A stretch of 64,000 nt of DNA from Cydia pomonella. Its lineage: Eukaryota; Arthropoda; Insecta; Lepidoptera; Tortricidae. The stretch lies in assembly GCF_033807575.1 (NCBI RefSeq), contig NC_084724.1, forward strand, positions 10,407,228 to 10,471,227. Reading direction: 5' to 3'. Below the pieces are notes generated by a model. The model searched no databases. It saw only the letters and a program-made list of their open reading frames with translations, and had not been told where the DNA came from. This document shows positions 20,463 to 31,529 of the stretch, piece after piece. Made by a program: the position numbers and the translations under genes. Position 1 is the first letter of the stretch. Every line of letters starts with the position of its first letter.

Positions 20463-21375
20463 ATTCCCTTTATTTATTTTTGGTCTTAGGCTAGGTCATT
20501 TATAATATGAATATAAAAGTAAAATATAAAAACACTTACAAAACAATACAAAAAATATATAAACACATTATAAAAAACCTAACCTAGGGTGCCGCCAGCA
20601 GCGGGGCAGGGCCCAAGTTGCCGGTGGTCAGGGCCGCAGAGAGAGGAACCGGCGGACTATCCGCGCCGTGTTCAAGATCACCGCCTTCTGCATCTGACCC
20701 TTGATCCAACCACCTAGCGAGAGTCTCTCAAGGTGTTGGTCGAGACTCTTCGCTATGAGACCATTCGTTGAAACGACTATCGGGACAATGATCGTCGAAT
20801 CAACATCCCACATGGCGGTTATCTCGTGAGCCAAGTCTAGGTACTTACTGGACTTGTCCTTCTCGGCTTTCACGAGATTCTCATCATGGGGGATGGTGAT
20901 GTCGATGAGCACGGCCCGGCGTTGCGATCGATCTATTATCACGATGTCAGACTTATTGGCTACAATAGTCCTGTCAGTAATAATAGATCGATCCCAATAG
21001 AGCGTGGCACGACCATTTTCGAGAACTGGCGCAGGTGAGTACTTGTAGTACGGTACTTCGCGGTCCACAAGGCCGTATAGAAGAGCAAGTTGCTGGTGAC
21101 TAATCCTGGCTACGAGATTATGTCTGTGCAAGTACTCGCCGTTAGCAAGATGAGAACAACCGGAAATGATATATATTATTATTATGTCTGTCTTTTACAA
21201 ATTCTCGGGACCATGGGGTCCCGGACATTTGGAAGGCGTGCGTGGGGCCGAAGCCAACACGTAGAGGCCCCTTGTAATAAGACAATTTACTCTAAATGTA
21301 ACGTGACACCAACCGACGATTATCCCTGTTCACACTATAGCAATGCATCCAAGGACAAGCCCCGGTTAGTGTAGG
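20463..21375 (-). mobile_element. LINE 3' end, minus strand
   Basis: Contains the reading frame described separately, a 3' UTR of AT-rich repeats (20,463-20,590), and beyond the frame's start a block with GTCCCGGACATTTGGAAGG and GCCGAAGCCAACACGTAGAG. The same order (3' UTR, GCAGCGGGGCAGGGC, TTATTATTATT, GGAC.TTTGG..G block) is found at 32,349-32,660 with the coding middle removed. Confidence 0.65.
20628..21131 (-). pseudogene. LINE ORF C-terminal fragment, possible restriction-like endonuclease
   Basis: This is the longest frame in the window (167 codons, minus strand). It reads VPYYKYSPAPVLENGRATLY, then WDR, and a NKSDIVIIDR...AVLIDITIPHDENL block followed by EKDKSSKYLDLAHEITAMW. The spacing of two acidic positions before K/E residues resembles the PD..D/E..K arrangement of the endonuclease at the C terminus of R2/R4-type LINE proteins, with S where many relatives have P. 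That assignment is by pattern, not by alignment. Upstream reverse transcriptase sequence is absent, so the copy is truncated. The listed start is simply the first in-frame Met, not a real initiation site. Confidence 0.6.
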
Positions 21376-22010
21376 ACTATTGTAAAAAAAAAGGGTACCA
21401 AAATAATTTTTTATTGATGAGTGCAATCTGAAAACGTGCGAAATTTGGCACTAAATTATAGATGGAATTCAACCTGTTGTGAGACATACGGCCCGATTCG
21501 AAGAATGAAATACGGTAACTATAAGTTCTGGTTTAGATAAATTCTCGTTTAGATATCGTTTGTATGTCGTATAATTGACAGAAGCAGCTCGATTCGGGCA
21601 ACCAATGTCACTTTGACGTTAGAAATATCGTAGATAGATCTTCTTGGGATCACAGCGGAATCGAAATGAACGTCAATTTTGACATGTCGTTTACCTATCG
21701 ATCTTTTAAAGATCTTTCCAAGATCTTAAACGTGTCTTAATCATTCTTGGAATCGGACCGATACTGACATTAACGCGAAGCGCGGCCATAGTAAACACTA
21801 CTCGCACTATTAGTGTTTGCAAAAGGAGACCTATGTTCTCCGAAACATGTCGCGCGAGTGATTAAATACACGAGTTAAGCCTTAAAATTTGCTGAAAATT
21901 ATAGATCCTTAATAACAGTGCCTTAGGTATAACAAAAGTATTATTTAAAGATCAGGTTTATTATTTAAGACGACTATTAAAGGGTGGCTACTGGCTAGAA
22001 CGAAACAGGT
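21376..22010. other. Unassigned DNA
   Basis: No gene. 21,500-21,770 has ATCGTTTGTATGTCG, AGAAATATCGTAGATAG and AAGATCTTTCCAAGATCTTA-like short inversions, possibly a worn MITE. Confidence 0.35.
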
Positions 22011-22016
22011 GAAAAA

Positions 22017-22242
22017 ACAACCGGACAAGTGCGAGTCGGACTCGCCCACCGAGGGTTCCGTATTTTTTAGTATTTGTTGTTATAGCGGCAACAGAAATAC
22101 ATTGTCTGTGAAAATTTCAACTGTCTAGCTATCACGGTTCATGAGATACAGCCTGGTGACAGACGGACGGATGGACGGACAGACAGACGGACAGCGGAGT
22201 CTTAGTAATAGGGTCCCGTTTTACCCTTTGGGTACGGAACCT
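22017..22242. mobile_element. Repeat M, copy 2 (inverted relative to 10,324)
   Basis: Runs from CCGGACAAGTGCGAGTCGGA to TTTACCCTTTGGGTACGGAA with the GACAGACGG run and CACGGTTCATGAGATACAG. Lacks the CATACAACAAACATAA block of the longer copies. Confidence 0.85.
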
Positions 22243-22249
22243 TCTCTTC

Positions 22250-22450
22250 CTCCTGCCCTTATCCCACGTTATGTGGGGTCGGCACAACATGTTTTTCTCT
22301 TCCATTCTCCTCTATCTTTCGTCACCTCAGCACTCATTCCTGTCTTTCTCATATCCTCTCTCACACAATCCATCCATCGTTTTTTGGGTCTACCATCCGC
22401 TCTCCGTCCATCAACATTCATTCCTAACATTCTTTTTCCTATATACTATT
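22250..22450. repeat. LINE-like repeat fragment
   Basis: CCTTATCCCACGTTATGTGG, GGTCGGCACAACATG and CACACAATCCATCCATCG are motifs of a LINE 3' region that I recall as common in Lepidoptera. Frames here (22,141-22,516) are by-products of this repeat. Confidence 0.5.
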
Positions 22451-22703
22451 TGCAGGATTCGATCTACGAATACCTATTTCCATTTTAGAGATGGTAATAT
22501 TCAAATAGCCACTTAACTCTCATGAATATAAAGTAATATGGTGAGATAAATAAAAACATGTAAATTATCTTTGACTTTAAAACGAGCTACACACGTGTGC
22601 AGTAGCTGGCGAATAACTTGCATGTCAAGTAGTTTAGTGACTTGATCTGCATAGTATGTTTGAAGCGGAAATGTCATCTCATCATGATGATTCACACTGC
22701 CCT

Positions 22704-24095
22704 GTACAGAGTAAGGTCCGACCGAGATCTCGGTCTCGGTCTCGGTCTCGGCATTCTCGGCCAAAAATCGAGCCGTGATCTCGGTCTCGGCTCTCGGCCA
22801 AAATGGGCCGAGATTCTTGCCGAGACCGAGAATAAGCAATGAGTTATCGTTGGTGAATTTGAATTTTCCGCGCACGAGTGCTGGGATCTAAGCCACTCGT
22901 TGGTTGCATCGCACGGTTGGTGTGACGTTTTTTGTGATTTAAATTGGTTTCGTAGCCACATTTTAAGCCAATTACTTATCAAATACTAAGTGTTGGGATC
23001 GGATAAGCGCGGTTGCAAGTAATGACTTGTTCATTTGGTTTTTTTTTTCGTTTTGTGGTTGTTGTTATTAATGAATAAAGGAGTGTATATTGTTATCGGG
23101 ATGTAACTTAGATTAACTTGTTGTGAGTGGAAGATGACACTGGATATTTTGATACTAAATATATTTGTGTCAACGGGAAAAAGCAAAGCAGTAGGTAAGT
23201 ACAAAACGACACCTGTCGCGGATATTTTAGGTTACAATATAGAACTCTTTATTTTGATTATTGTTATTTTACCTCTTTTTGTGCACATCCGTACTGAAAA
23301 AACCGGTCACGCACCACGGTGTCGGACCACGCATAATGGAAGGTACCTTCATACAATACAAAAAAGCCGTACAAGCAAAAGTGCTTATGTTAGTGGCACT
23401 TTCGTCGTTTTAATAAGATCAGTTTTTTTTTATAACTCTTAAATGGCTTAACCGACCGTATTCAAAATAATTTACCTGAAAAATTATTTGCTTATTTAGA
23501 ATTTTTTTAATGGTTTTGCTCTCCCGGTTCAAAAGTTAGAGGGCATCACACAATTTTTTTTTAAAGCGATTATTGTCAAAAGTATTTACTTAATCAAAAA
23601 ACGTTTTTAGCAACCTTTCTGTATTTTTAAAGACCTATCTAATGATGAGCCACATGGTTTTTTTTTTACTGTTTGTTACATTTATACGGAGTATATATTT
23701 GAAAATATATTTTATATTTTTTTTTTTCGTAACATTATAAGCGACTTACATAATACATCTAGACCTACGTTCCAACTTTGGTTATAAAATATACCGTATA
23801 GTTTTTGAGTTAAATGGCTGTGACATGCGCACAGACCGACAGACATAAGGACATGACGTAACTACCCTAAAAATACTATTTAATAGCGCTACGAATTGAT
23901 TATGATAACTTTTTCTGATAAATCGTCAAATTTCGATTATAAAAACAATTTTAGTGCAAAATTCGTATTTTTTCTCTATTTTATAAATTCTCGGTCTCGG
24001 TCTCGGTCTCGGCCGAGAATCCCATTGAATCTCGGTCTCGGTCTCGGTCTCGGCCGAGACAAAAAAAGCGTTCTCGGTCGGACCTTAGTACAGAG
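22704..24095. mobile_element. 1.38-kb hAT-like element with TCTCGG subterminal arrays
   Basis: The element spans 22,712-24,087. Exact 8-bp duplicates GTACAGAG flank it (22,704-22,711 and 24,088-24,095). The 16-bp terminal repeats TAAGGTCCGACCGAGA and its complement are perfect. Next to each tip are arrays of TCTCGG/CCGAGA (22,726-22,835 and 23,987-24,060). The tip TAAGG fits the YARNG pattern of hAT ends, and subterminal hexamer arrays are the usual transposase-binding architecture. The 1.1-kb centre has only a 102-codon frame (23,134-23,442) with no hAT transposase motif I can see, so it is probably non-autonomous. No second copy is present in the window. Confidence 0.9.
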
Positions 24096-24099
24096 TCTA

Positions 24100-24910
24100 G
24101 GCTACCTACCTAACCCACTCTATAATTATGTATTTAATTTAAATACCCCTTGACATAACAAAAATACCCCGACAAATAACACTTTCGATCAAAAAAGCTT
24201 TAGAATCGGTTTATTCGTTGAAGAGAAAGACACATGCCACAGAAAGACCCACATTAATTTTATCCTCTATCTGCCCACGAATCAAAACATGCCGAGACTA
24301 TTCAATTTTCATTTGTTAAATTGAAGGTTCAGAATTAAATGGAACGAGAGAGCTTTTTATAGTCCTCTGGGCAGCTAGTGGTTGAAACACCTCGCTTTAT
24401 CTGTCAGAAGTTAAATTTTAAATAAAATATTATTCAATTCAATTTTAATTTTTAATTTATATTCCATTATATTACCCAAATTTTATGAATATAATTGTAA
24501 TTTTATCAGTTTTATATGTATATTTACTACTGACATTTATGAATTCATTTTAATGACATGTTTTTATGCCGTATTAATTTACAACTCATGATGCTGGTCA
24601 AAGTTTTAAATTCAATGTTAATAGAAAATTCATTATATTTTATCAAAGCATGGCTTACCATATTGTCTTGTGTGTATTATCCTAGCCCTAAGTATACTGT
24701 TTTGCTTGGTACTTGGTAGGTTTTGTGAACTTATATTCAGTAACATTAGTATTTAAGTTTTGTTACTAACACATATGAGTTTTGCCTGAATTAAATGATT
24801 ATTTAATTTAACCTTTGGCATGTTTCATATATATTCAACTAAATTCAACCTAAACATTAAATTGCTAAATAAATGGCAAATTTTTACAGGCTCATATGAA
24901 ATGTTAAATA
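24100..24910. other. Unassigned AT-rich DNA
   Basis: No gene or repeat recognised. Confidence 0.45.
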
Positions 24911-24914
24911 ACGT

Positions 24915-25100
24915 ATAAGGTAGAAGTACTAGTGCTCGACGCTGCACAAGTACTCGACATGGGCACCTTCTGCAAAGTGACAAGGATTAAGTTCGAATAC
25001 AGAAAAATCTTCGTTGTTCAAATTTAACCTATATTTCCATGAAATAAAGTGCCCATGTCGGTGACTAGTGCAGCGTCGAGCACTAGTACTACTACCTTAT
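24915..25100. mobile_element. MITE with ATAAGGTAG ends
   Basis: About 50-bp inverted ends: ATAAGGTAGAAGTACTAGTG, CTCGACGCTGCAC and CGACATGGGCAC at the left, and their complements at the right. The centre is AT-rich with no frame. Confidence 0.8.
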
Positions 25101-25920
25101 TGTTATTTTTGTATAATTTATAATTCACAGTCAGATATTCCCATCAAGCGTCACTGCACTGTGCAGATTCAGTGGAATTTTCCGGCTATAGAATGAGCTC
25201 ACACGAGAAAACAGTACTTCAACATAGGAGTGAGTTTTCTAAAGGATCAGCAACTGGCATGTGACTTCCCTGCATCCGTAGATTCGAACACTTAAACATT
25301 AACTCATTTCACTTTACATAGTAGCCACTCAGGTTGTCATCACATATACAGCCTCATTCCTAAGCTCTTTAAGTCCCCACCTGTTGTTCAAGCTATTTTC
25401 ACCCCTCTACCCTAAGCAATAAAGTCCAGGACATCAAGTCACCCACCAGACACCCTGTCGTTTAATGAGGCTCTTGTGTGGTAATGAAGCTTCCTGGTGG
25501 GTCCGAAAACATTTACAAACCAATAGGGGAAACCAGAATAGCAGATCTCCGCATAATTTATATGGGTGTCAGGGCGAGATGTCTTGGGCGGAGGTCCTAG
25601 TGATTGAAATTTGAAATGCTTTATGAATGTAGACTGAGTGGGTGGAACGCTCAGCTGGATGATTGAATTTGTCTCCCTTGCAATGCCTAATACGACACAC
25701 GTCGACGGAGCTGCTTTTTCGCGTAAGAAATAAATTTCTGGTTTATTTTATAGGATAATATAGGAGGCAAACAAGTAGACGAATCAATTACCGTCGCCCA
25801 TGGACACCGGAGGTTGCAAGTTTGTTGCCAGCCTTAAAGATGGGAGTGAATCAAACACATTTTAGTAAAAGGTTACTTCTGTGGACATTATAATAAAATT
25901 TAACGGCTCTGGTACATTTA
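25101..25920. other. Unassigned DNA
   Basis: No gene or repeat recognised. Confidence 0.4.
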
Positions 25921-25925
25921 CCAAA

Positions 25926-26060
25926 AACTGTATCTCATGAACCGTGATAGCTAGACAGTTGAAATTTTCACAGATGATGTATATCTGTTGCCGCTATAAC
26001 AACAAATACTTAAAAGTGCAAAACCCTCGGTGGGCGAGTCCGACTCGCACTTGTCCGATT
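25926..26060. mobile_element. Repeat M, copy 3, truncated
   Basis: Only the part from CTGTATCTCATGAACCGTG to GACTCGCACTTGTCCG remains; the GGGTTCCGTACCC end is missing. Confidence 0.8.
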
Positions 26061-26400
26061 TTTTTTCTTATTTGAGTCTCAAGTACTGAAAAAATGTGTC
26101 CGGCCTGTAAAGCTGCCGCGTAAAAATGAGCTTTAGATTCCCTTAAATTTGCAATGTCTACAGGAAAGAGGCTTACGAGATTTCTATAAAATGTGTATGA
26201 CCTGAGTACGCTTTTTTCTTGAAGGTTAGAGGGTCGTGTCGTGTCGGTGCGGAAATACCGCGGATAACAATTCAATCCATAGTTTAACTGGTTGTATCGT
26301 AAAGGAGCCCGGGTCTCCTTGTAGCAATGTAAACCTAAGAATTAGCGCAGGTTTTTACGAAAGCGACAACCCAGATAGGAATCGGATCTTATTGGGATCA

Positions 26401-26529
26401 GAGGGCCTACTGCGAACACTGAAGTTCGCAAATTGCGGGAATCTTTCTCTGACACTCTAATTACGCTTTAATTGGAGTAAAAGAAAAAAATCCCGCAATT
26501 TGCGATTTTCGGTGTTCGCGGTAGGCCTT
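26401..26529. mobile_element. MITE family F, copy 1
   Basis: Ends GAGGGCCTACTGCGAACAC and GTGTTCGCGGTAGGCC are inverted; inner TTCGCAAATTGCGGGA pairs with TCCCGCAATTTGCGA. Confidence 0.8.
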
Positions 26530-26570
26530 CAGTTCGGTTTCTCTGCGATGACAACGTTGGGTCAGGATGT

Positions 26571-26686
26571 CAGAGAGCCTACCGCGAACCACGTTCGACG
26601 TGTTGCCTCTCTGTCGCACTTGTAAATTCGTACGTAAGTGTGACAGGGAGGCAACCCGTCGAACGTGGTTCGCGGTAGGCCCTCTG
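26571..26686. mobile_element. MITE family F, copy 2 with a different core
   Basis: Ends CAGAGAGCCTACCGCGAACC and GGTTCGCGGTAGGCCCTCTG are inverted, followed inward by paired ACGTTCGACG and GGCAACCCGTCGAACGT. The core differs entirely from copy 1. It lies only 42 bp from it. Confidence 0.8.
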
Positions 26687-26759
26687 GTTTTATACGTCGA
26701 ATATGCGTCGAAGTATAACTTTGTACATTTTATTTGAGAACATAACAAATTAAGTTGGA

Positions 26760-28195
26760 GACAAGACAGTAACTTATGCCGTCAATATATCACATTCAAT
26801 ACATACAATAATGTGTACTAATAGGTAAGAAGTCACAGTCACCTACACAATAACAAAGTACATATATAAAGTACTATGTAGGTATTTGTACTTTGTACAC
26901 ATGTTAAGTACGCCATTGCTACGCTCTTAATGAAGATTAGAACTTATTTTCTTGGCAACAGAGTTCACAAATGGTCATCGCTGGTATCGCACGGGGAATG
27001 ATAAAAATGCAATTTTCCTTACAAGGTGCAGGCTCTACGGCAATGTTAGCGGAACTCCATACATAGGCAATAATTATAATCTACATTTTGTTCTACATTA
27101 ATTGTAGCACAATCGGAATAGGACCAACCTCGAAATCTCTGGAACAGTCCTCCAATTTGGTTTGTATATAAATTAAAGGCCCTTTTTTCATGCATACCTA
27201 CACTATTTGACATTTGGGAACGTCGAGGAATCCCAGCCATTTTGGAAAATGTGTACCATCCTCGAGAAATTCATGCTTTACTCTAAATGTACCAATCAAG
27301 AGGGCCTTTACCAGTTGGTGTGGCGAAAATAATTTTGACCCACTGCTAAGCCAGCCGTGGTAAGGCTACATCGTGGTTGTATCATAGACTTTCAATCAAC
27401 CTGCACGCCCAACAATCTAACCTATTTAGAGCCTTTATTTTCAAATTACAACTTGATTTGACACATCATTGCATCTCACGTGCACCACTATAAAAGAACG
27501 AGCGCGTTGCACGTAGAGTAAATATCAAATCTAGATCATGCCTTAACGTCGGAATGCTGCAAGGCCGTGGCATTCTTTGTGTCGATAGAGACATGCTAAC
27601 ACAATAGCATATTTGTACTGAATGCTCGAAGATAATCACTAGTATTAGCATATTGATTTTTATTCAAATTGAAGATAGATAAGCTCTGTGTCATAGACTA
27701 ACGATAACGCGTTGTACAGTGAATATGTCAACGGCATATCACCCTTAAAAACTACGTTATTTTAATATTATGTATGAATTCACTTGCAGATTTAATTAAA
27801 TTATGATCTAACCAAAATTGAAATGATGTATAAGTTAACGGCAGCAATCATGGGACATTTAAGAGAAAATTTGGAGTATTTTCGGTATTTCACCGACATC
27901 TGTAAAATTTCTACCGCTTTATGCTTTAAAAGTTGAATGTTCAATTCGTCCTTTATGTTTTCTATCTATTTAATGAAAGCTACTGCAATTGGTTTCAAAA
28001 TTATTAACCAATTAAAACTACGGTTTTTTTGCTCCAGTCATGTGGTGTATGGCGCCATTAATTTTCAAATTAACAAATATCAATGAAAAATTTAACTTAA
28101 GCAGCTCTTTGGCTCTTGTTTATGGTAAAATGTAGCCAGCGATTAAAAACTGATGGTAAATACTTGTTTTACAGGATTTGTCTATACCATCCCAT
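26760..28195. other. Unassigned DNA
   Basis: About 1.4 kb with no repeat shared in the window and no credible frame. If host regulatory or single-copy sequence exists in this half of the window, this is one candidate stretch. Confidence 0.4.
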
Positions 28196-28199
28196 TACT

Positions 28200-28391
28200 G
28201 TACCCCTAGTGTAAATATTTTCGACAGCGAAACGTGACGTACGCGTTTGCGTTAAGTGTCATTTTGTATGAGATTTTTAACTTTTTCAAAACGTCCCGCT
28301 TGGCGCGCTGTTCAAAAACCCATACAAAATGAGACTTAACGCAAACGCGTACGTCACGTTTCGCTATCGACTAAATTTACACTAGGGGTAC
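28200..28391. mobile_element. MITE family Q, copy 2
   Basis: GTACCCCTAGTGTAAAT ends inverted; inner ACGTGACGTACGCGTTTGCG pairs with its complement; centre AACGTCCCGCTTGGCGCGC. Confidence 0.9.
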
Positions 28392-28567
28392 AGGTGCCTG
28401 TTCCATTATAGGGGTGTTTACATAGCATTTCTTTAATTTTGTCAATTGGTGGCAACAAAAAAATAAATGTTGATTCCTTGCCAATGCTAAAATTATGTGA
28501 ATTCTTAATTAACTGAGAATGATATTTTATTTATAATAACAATATACATAATGGATACATACACCAG

Positions 28568-28835
28568 ACGACCAGTTTGGCCTAGTGGGTAGTGACCCTG
28601 CCTACGAAGCCGATGGTCCCGGGTTCAAATCCTGGTAAGGGCATTTATTCGTGTGATGAGCATGGATGTTTGTTCCTGAGTCATGGGTGTTTTCTATGTA
28701 TTTAAGTATTTATAAATATGTATATATTATATATATCGTTGTCTAAGTACCCTCAACTCAAGCCTTATTGAGCTTACTGCGGGACTTAGTCAATTTGTGT
28801 AATAATGTCCTATAATATTTATTTATTTCTTTATT
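28568..28835 (+). mobile_element. tRNA-derived SINE (family S)
   Basis: Head GGCCTAGTGGGTAGTGACC (A box), then GCCGATGGTCCCGGGTTCAAATCC (B box); body GTGTGATGAGCATGGATG, TCATGGGTGTTTTCTATG; tail GCGGGACTTAGTCAATTTG and AATAATATTTATTTA-like repeats. Fragments of its body or tail also lie at 30,125-30,210 and 59,645-59,705. Confidence 0.85.
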
Positions 28836-28844
28836 TATTTTACA

Positions 28845-29045
28845 TACAGAGGATTACTATAACTAGCTTAAATCTAAAATAGGCCCTTCAGGCATTGTAC
28901 TAAGGATGCTGACGGCATTTCCTCGTTGTATCGCAATGCTGATACATTGTGCGAGGAAGCCACCAGCTCTTCGGTCACCGTTACGCCAACCAGATGTTTC
29001 GCGATTTCTGCAAAAAACTTATGCCCGCTGGGAACCCATGGACCC
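28845..29045 (+). repeat. Repeat B, best copy
   Basis: TATAACTAGCTTAAATCTAA, GGATGCTGACGGCATTTCC, TTGTATCGCAATGCTGATAC, CCAGCTCTTCGGTCACC and TTCGCGATTTCTGCAAAAAA in order. No frame of significance. Confidence 0.65.
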
Positions 29046-29203
29046 TTGAATTTTCTTAACAATTAAGGTTGAAAATAGGACTTTGAAATTTTAGACAAAT
29101 TCTTCAAATATGCAAAATTGCGGAAGCATATTTTGGAATTTCTAACTTGTGCTTAAAATTTTTGACGAATTTTACGTGAACGAAATCAAAGTCGTAAGCT
29201 ATT

Positions 29204-29493
29204 AGGGTTCCGTACCCAAAGGGTCAAACGGGACCCTATTACTGAGACTTCGCTGTCCGTCCGTCCGTCTGTCCGTCTGTCACCAGGCTGTATCTCATGA
29301 ACCGTGACAGCTAGACAGTTGAAATTTTCACAGATGATGTATTTCTGATCTATAACAAAAAATACTAAAAACTGAATTAAATAAATATTTAAGGGGGCCT
29401 CCCATACAACAAACATAATTTTTTTGCCGTTTTTATAAATAATGGTACGGAACCCTTCGTGCGCGAGTCCGACTCGCAGTTGCCCGGTTTTTG
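29204..29493. mobile_element. Repeat M, copy 4
   Basis: Complete: AGGGTTCCGTACCCAAAGGG to GACTCGCAGTTGCCCGG, with the tandem CCGTCTGT run. Confidence 0.88.
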
Positions 29494-29530
29494 TAGTATG
29501 TATCATATAATTAACTTTAGCCAGTAACAT

Positions 29531-29758
29531 ATTTTTTTTTTTTTATACTACGTCGGTGGCAAACAAGCATACGGCCTGCCTGATGGTAAGCAGTATCCGT
29601 AGCCTATGTACGCCTGCAACTCCAGAGGAGTTACATGCGCGTTGCCGACCCTAACCCCCTCCCACCCTCGTTGAGCTCTGGCAACCTTACTCACCGGCAG
29701 GAACACAACACTATGAGTAGGGTCTAGTGTTATTTGGCTGCGATTTTCTGTAAGGTGT
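29531..29758 (-). mobile_element. SINE A, 5'-truncated
   Basis: Poly-T then TACTACGTCGGTGGCAAACA, CAACTCCAGAGGAGTTACAT, CTCACCGGCAGGAACACAAC and TTATTTGGCTGCGATTTTCT. Its 5' third is missing compared with 39,517-39,880. Confidence 0.85.
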
Positions 29759-29759
29759 A

Positions 29760-30690
29760 AGTAACATAATTAATATGCCGTAATATATGTAGACATAGAC
29801 GGAGGTATTATCTTTGTAAGGCGACACTTGACGTGACCGCACGCACTGACCTTGTCATGCGGTCTACTGTACTTAATAATAATAAATTAATCAATTACTA
29901 TGGTGTATGAAGTTGAGAATACAATTCTTAAAATATTGGCGATTGTAAATAGGATCTAATATTTTTAAGCATAAGTCCACCATAAAATATTTATTTCTAA
30001 TGTAACCTCTAAAGGTACCTAAATATGCTTGGTAGGCGTTTTACGTGGACGTGTGGAAACCGGGGTGACTTTGAAATTAAGGGGTGACTTTGAAATTCCA
30101 GTGTTTACGCTATAATATATTTATTTTATGTTTGTAAGCCTTCTTGAGCTAACCGTGGGACTAATTAGTCAATTTGCGTACGAATGTCAGAATAATATTT
30201 ATTTATTTTATTTAGTCTAAGAAAATTTATAACTAATACGAGAACTATAAATTACATATACGAGTATAATACCTGAAATAGTTCAATTCAATTTATTTAT
30301 TTATTTATATGCGAGATTTTTGCTAGTAGGCAATACGAAATTCATAATAAACTTGTTACACGAATAGTTAGCGAAAATAATGCAAAACGCTAATTTAGTG
30401 GCCGTTCCAAACCTATCAAGTAATCCCAAATTTTCCCAAATTCAACCCATATTACGGTATCGATAAGTCGTGGGTGAAGGATATCATTTACAGAAGCTTT
30501 TAAAACTGTCATCTGGAAGTGTCACCAGAATCACGACCTAATTGACCTTGTCAAACCTAAGTTAGTCACCGGACGTGATCTAGTCACAGTTCAAGGGCAT
30601 CGTGAAATCTTCGCTGGTCTCAGGTGTTAAAGTGTTAAATAATAGTGGACTGTAGATTAAGGCTGGTTTAATTTCCAAATTACAAGAAAA
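29760..30690. other. Mostly unassigned DNA
   Basis: Only a SINE S tail fragment (30,125-30,210) is recognised. No gene signal. Confidence 0.4.
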
Positions 30691-30693
30691 AAA

Positions 30694-30998
30694 ACCGGAT
30701 TAGTGCGAGTTGAACTCGCCCACCGAGGGTTCTGTACTTTTCAGTATTTGTTGTAATAGCGGCAACAGAAATACATCATCTGTGAAAATGTCAACTGTCT
30801 AACTATCACGGTTCAAGAGATTACAGCCTGGTGACAGATGGACAGACAGACAGACGGACAACGAAGTCTAAGTTCGCCTTTGTACACATTTACTGTATTC
30901 TTTCTATGTTTTGTACTTGTTTTGTGCAATAAAGTGTTTACTATTAGGTTCTACTACTTAGTAATAGGGTCCCGTTTTACCCTTTGGGTACGGAACCC
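30694..30998. mobile_element. Repeat M, copy 5, with a LINE-tail insert
   Basis: Repeat M runs from CCGGATTAGTGCGAGT to GGGTACGGAACCC. Between CGAAGTCT and TTAGTAATAGGG about 88 bp are inserted (about 30,869-30,957), containing TTTGTGCAATAAAGTGTTTA, the 3' end of a LINE. Copy 2 has the uninterrupted junction. Confidence 0.85.
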
Positions 30999-30999
30999 G

Positions 31000-31420
31000 T
31001 GGGAAAGTGATTAGTCGTTGGGGATCAAGATAACAACCGGTAAGTTTTTTGAAAAGCAATATGAACTGTCAGAGTTTTGAATATAACATTGCCATAGGTA
31101 AATTTTAACATAGAGACATTGAATGACGATTGAATTTATACATTTAATTGAATATTTTGATTAAAAAATATGCAATTTGAATTTAATTAATTATAACAAT
31201 ATTTTGATACATGAAATTGAATTTTAAATGAAATTATGAAATTGATTTTTGATTACAAACACTACTTAATAACGAATAAGGGATACATTATTAGTCCATT
31301 TATGAACGATTCGTAACAGGCATAGGGGTTAACACACATGTGACAATGTTAACATGATTTAGTACTGTTTTGTTAGTATTTGATTCACACTTAGCAACAA
31401 AAACTAATATCAGTGACTAC
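31000..31420. other. Unassigned AT-rich DNA
   Basis: No gene or repeat recognised. Confidence 0.4.
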
Positions 31421-31423
31421 TAT

Positions 31424-31516
31424 GGTCGCGTTTTTATCGCCTGTCACATGCCACGTTCTAACAAATATGAAAGTGCGAAAGTGACGCACGACATGATTGG
31501 TGATAAAAACGCGACC
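31424..31516. mobile_element. MITE family K
   Basis: GGTCGCGTTTTTATC at 31,424 is matched exactly by its complement at 31,502-31,516. Inner TGTCAC.TGCCACGTTCTAAC is shared in complement with 51,088-51,211. Confidence 0.7.
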
Positions 31517-31529
31517 GTGCTGCCGCCGC

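Noticed and set aside
22726..22835. CRISPR-like array or microsatellite
   Set aside because: The TCTCGG repeats have no spacers and sit symmetrically at both ends of a transposon with target duplications.
23134..23442. Transposase gene of the 1.38-kb hAT-like element
   Set aside because: The 102-codon frame has no BED finger, DDE residues or dimerisation-domain pattern I can recognise and is too short.
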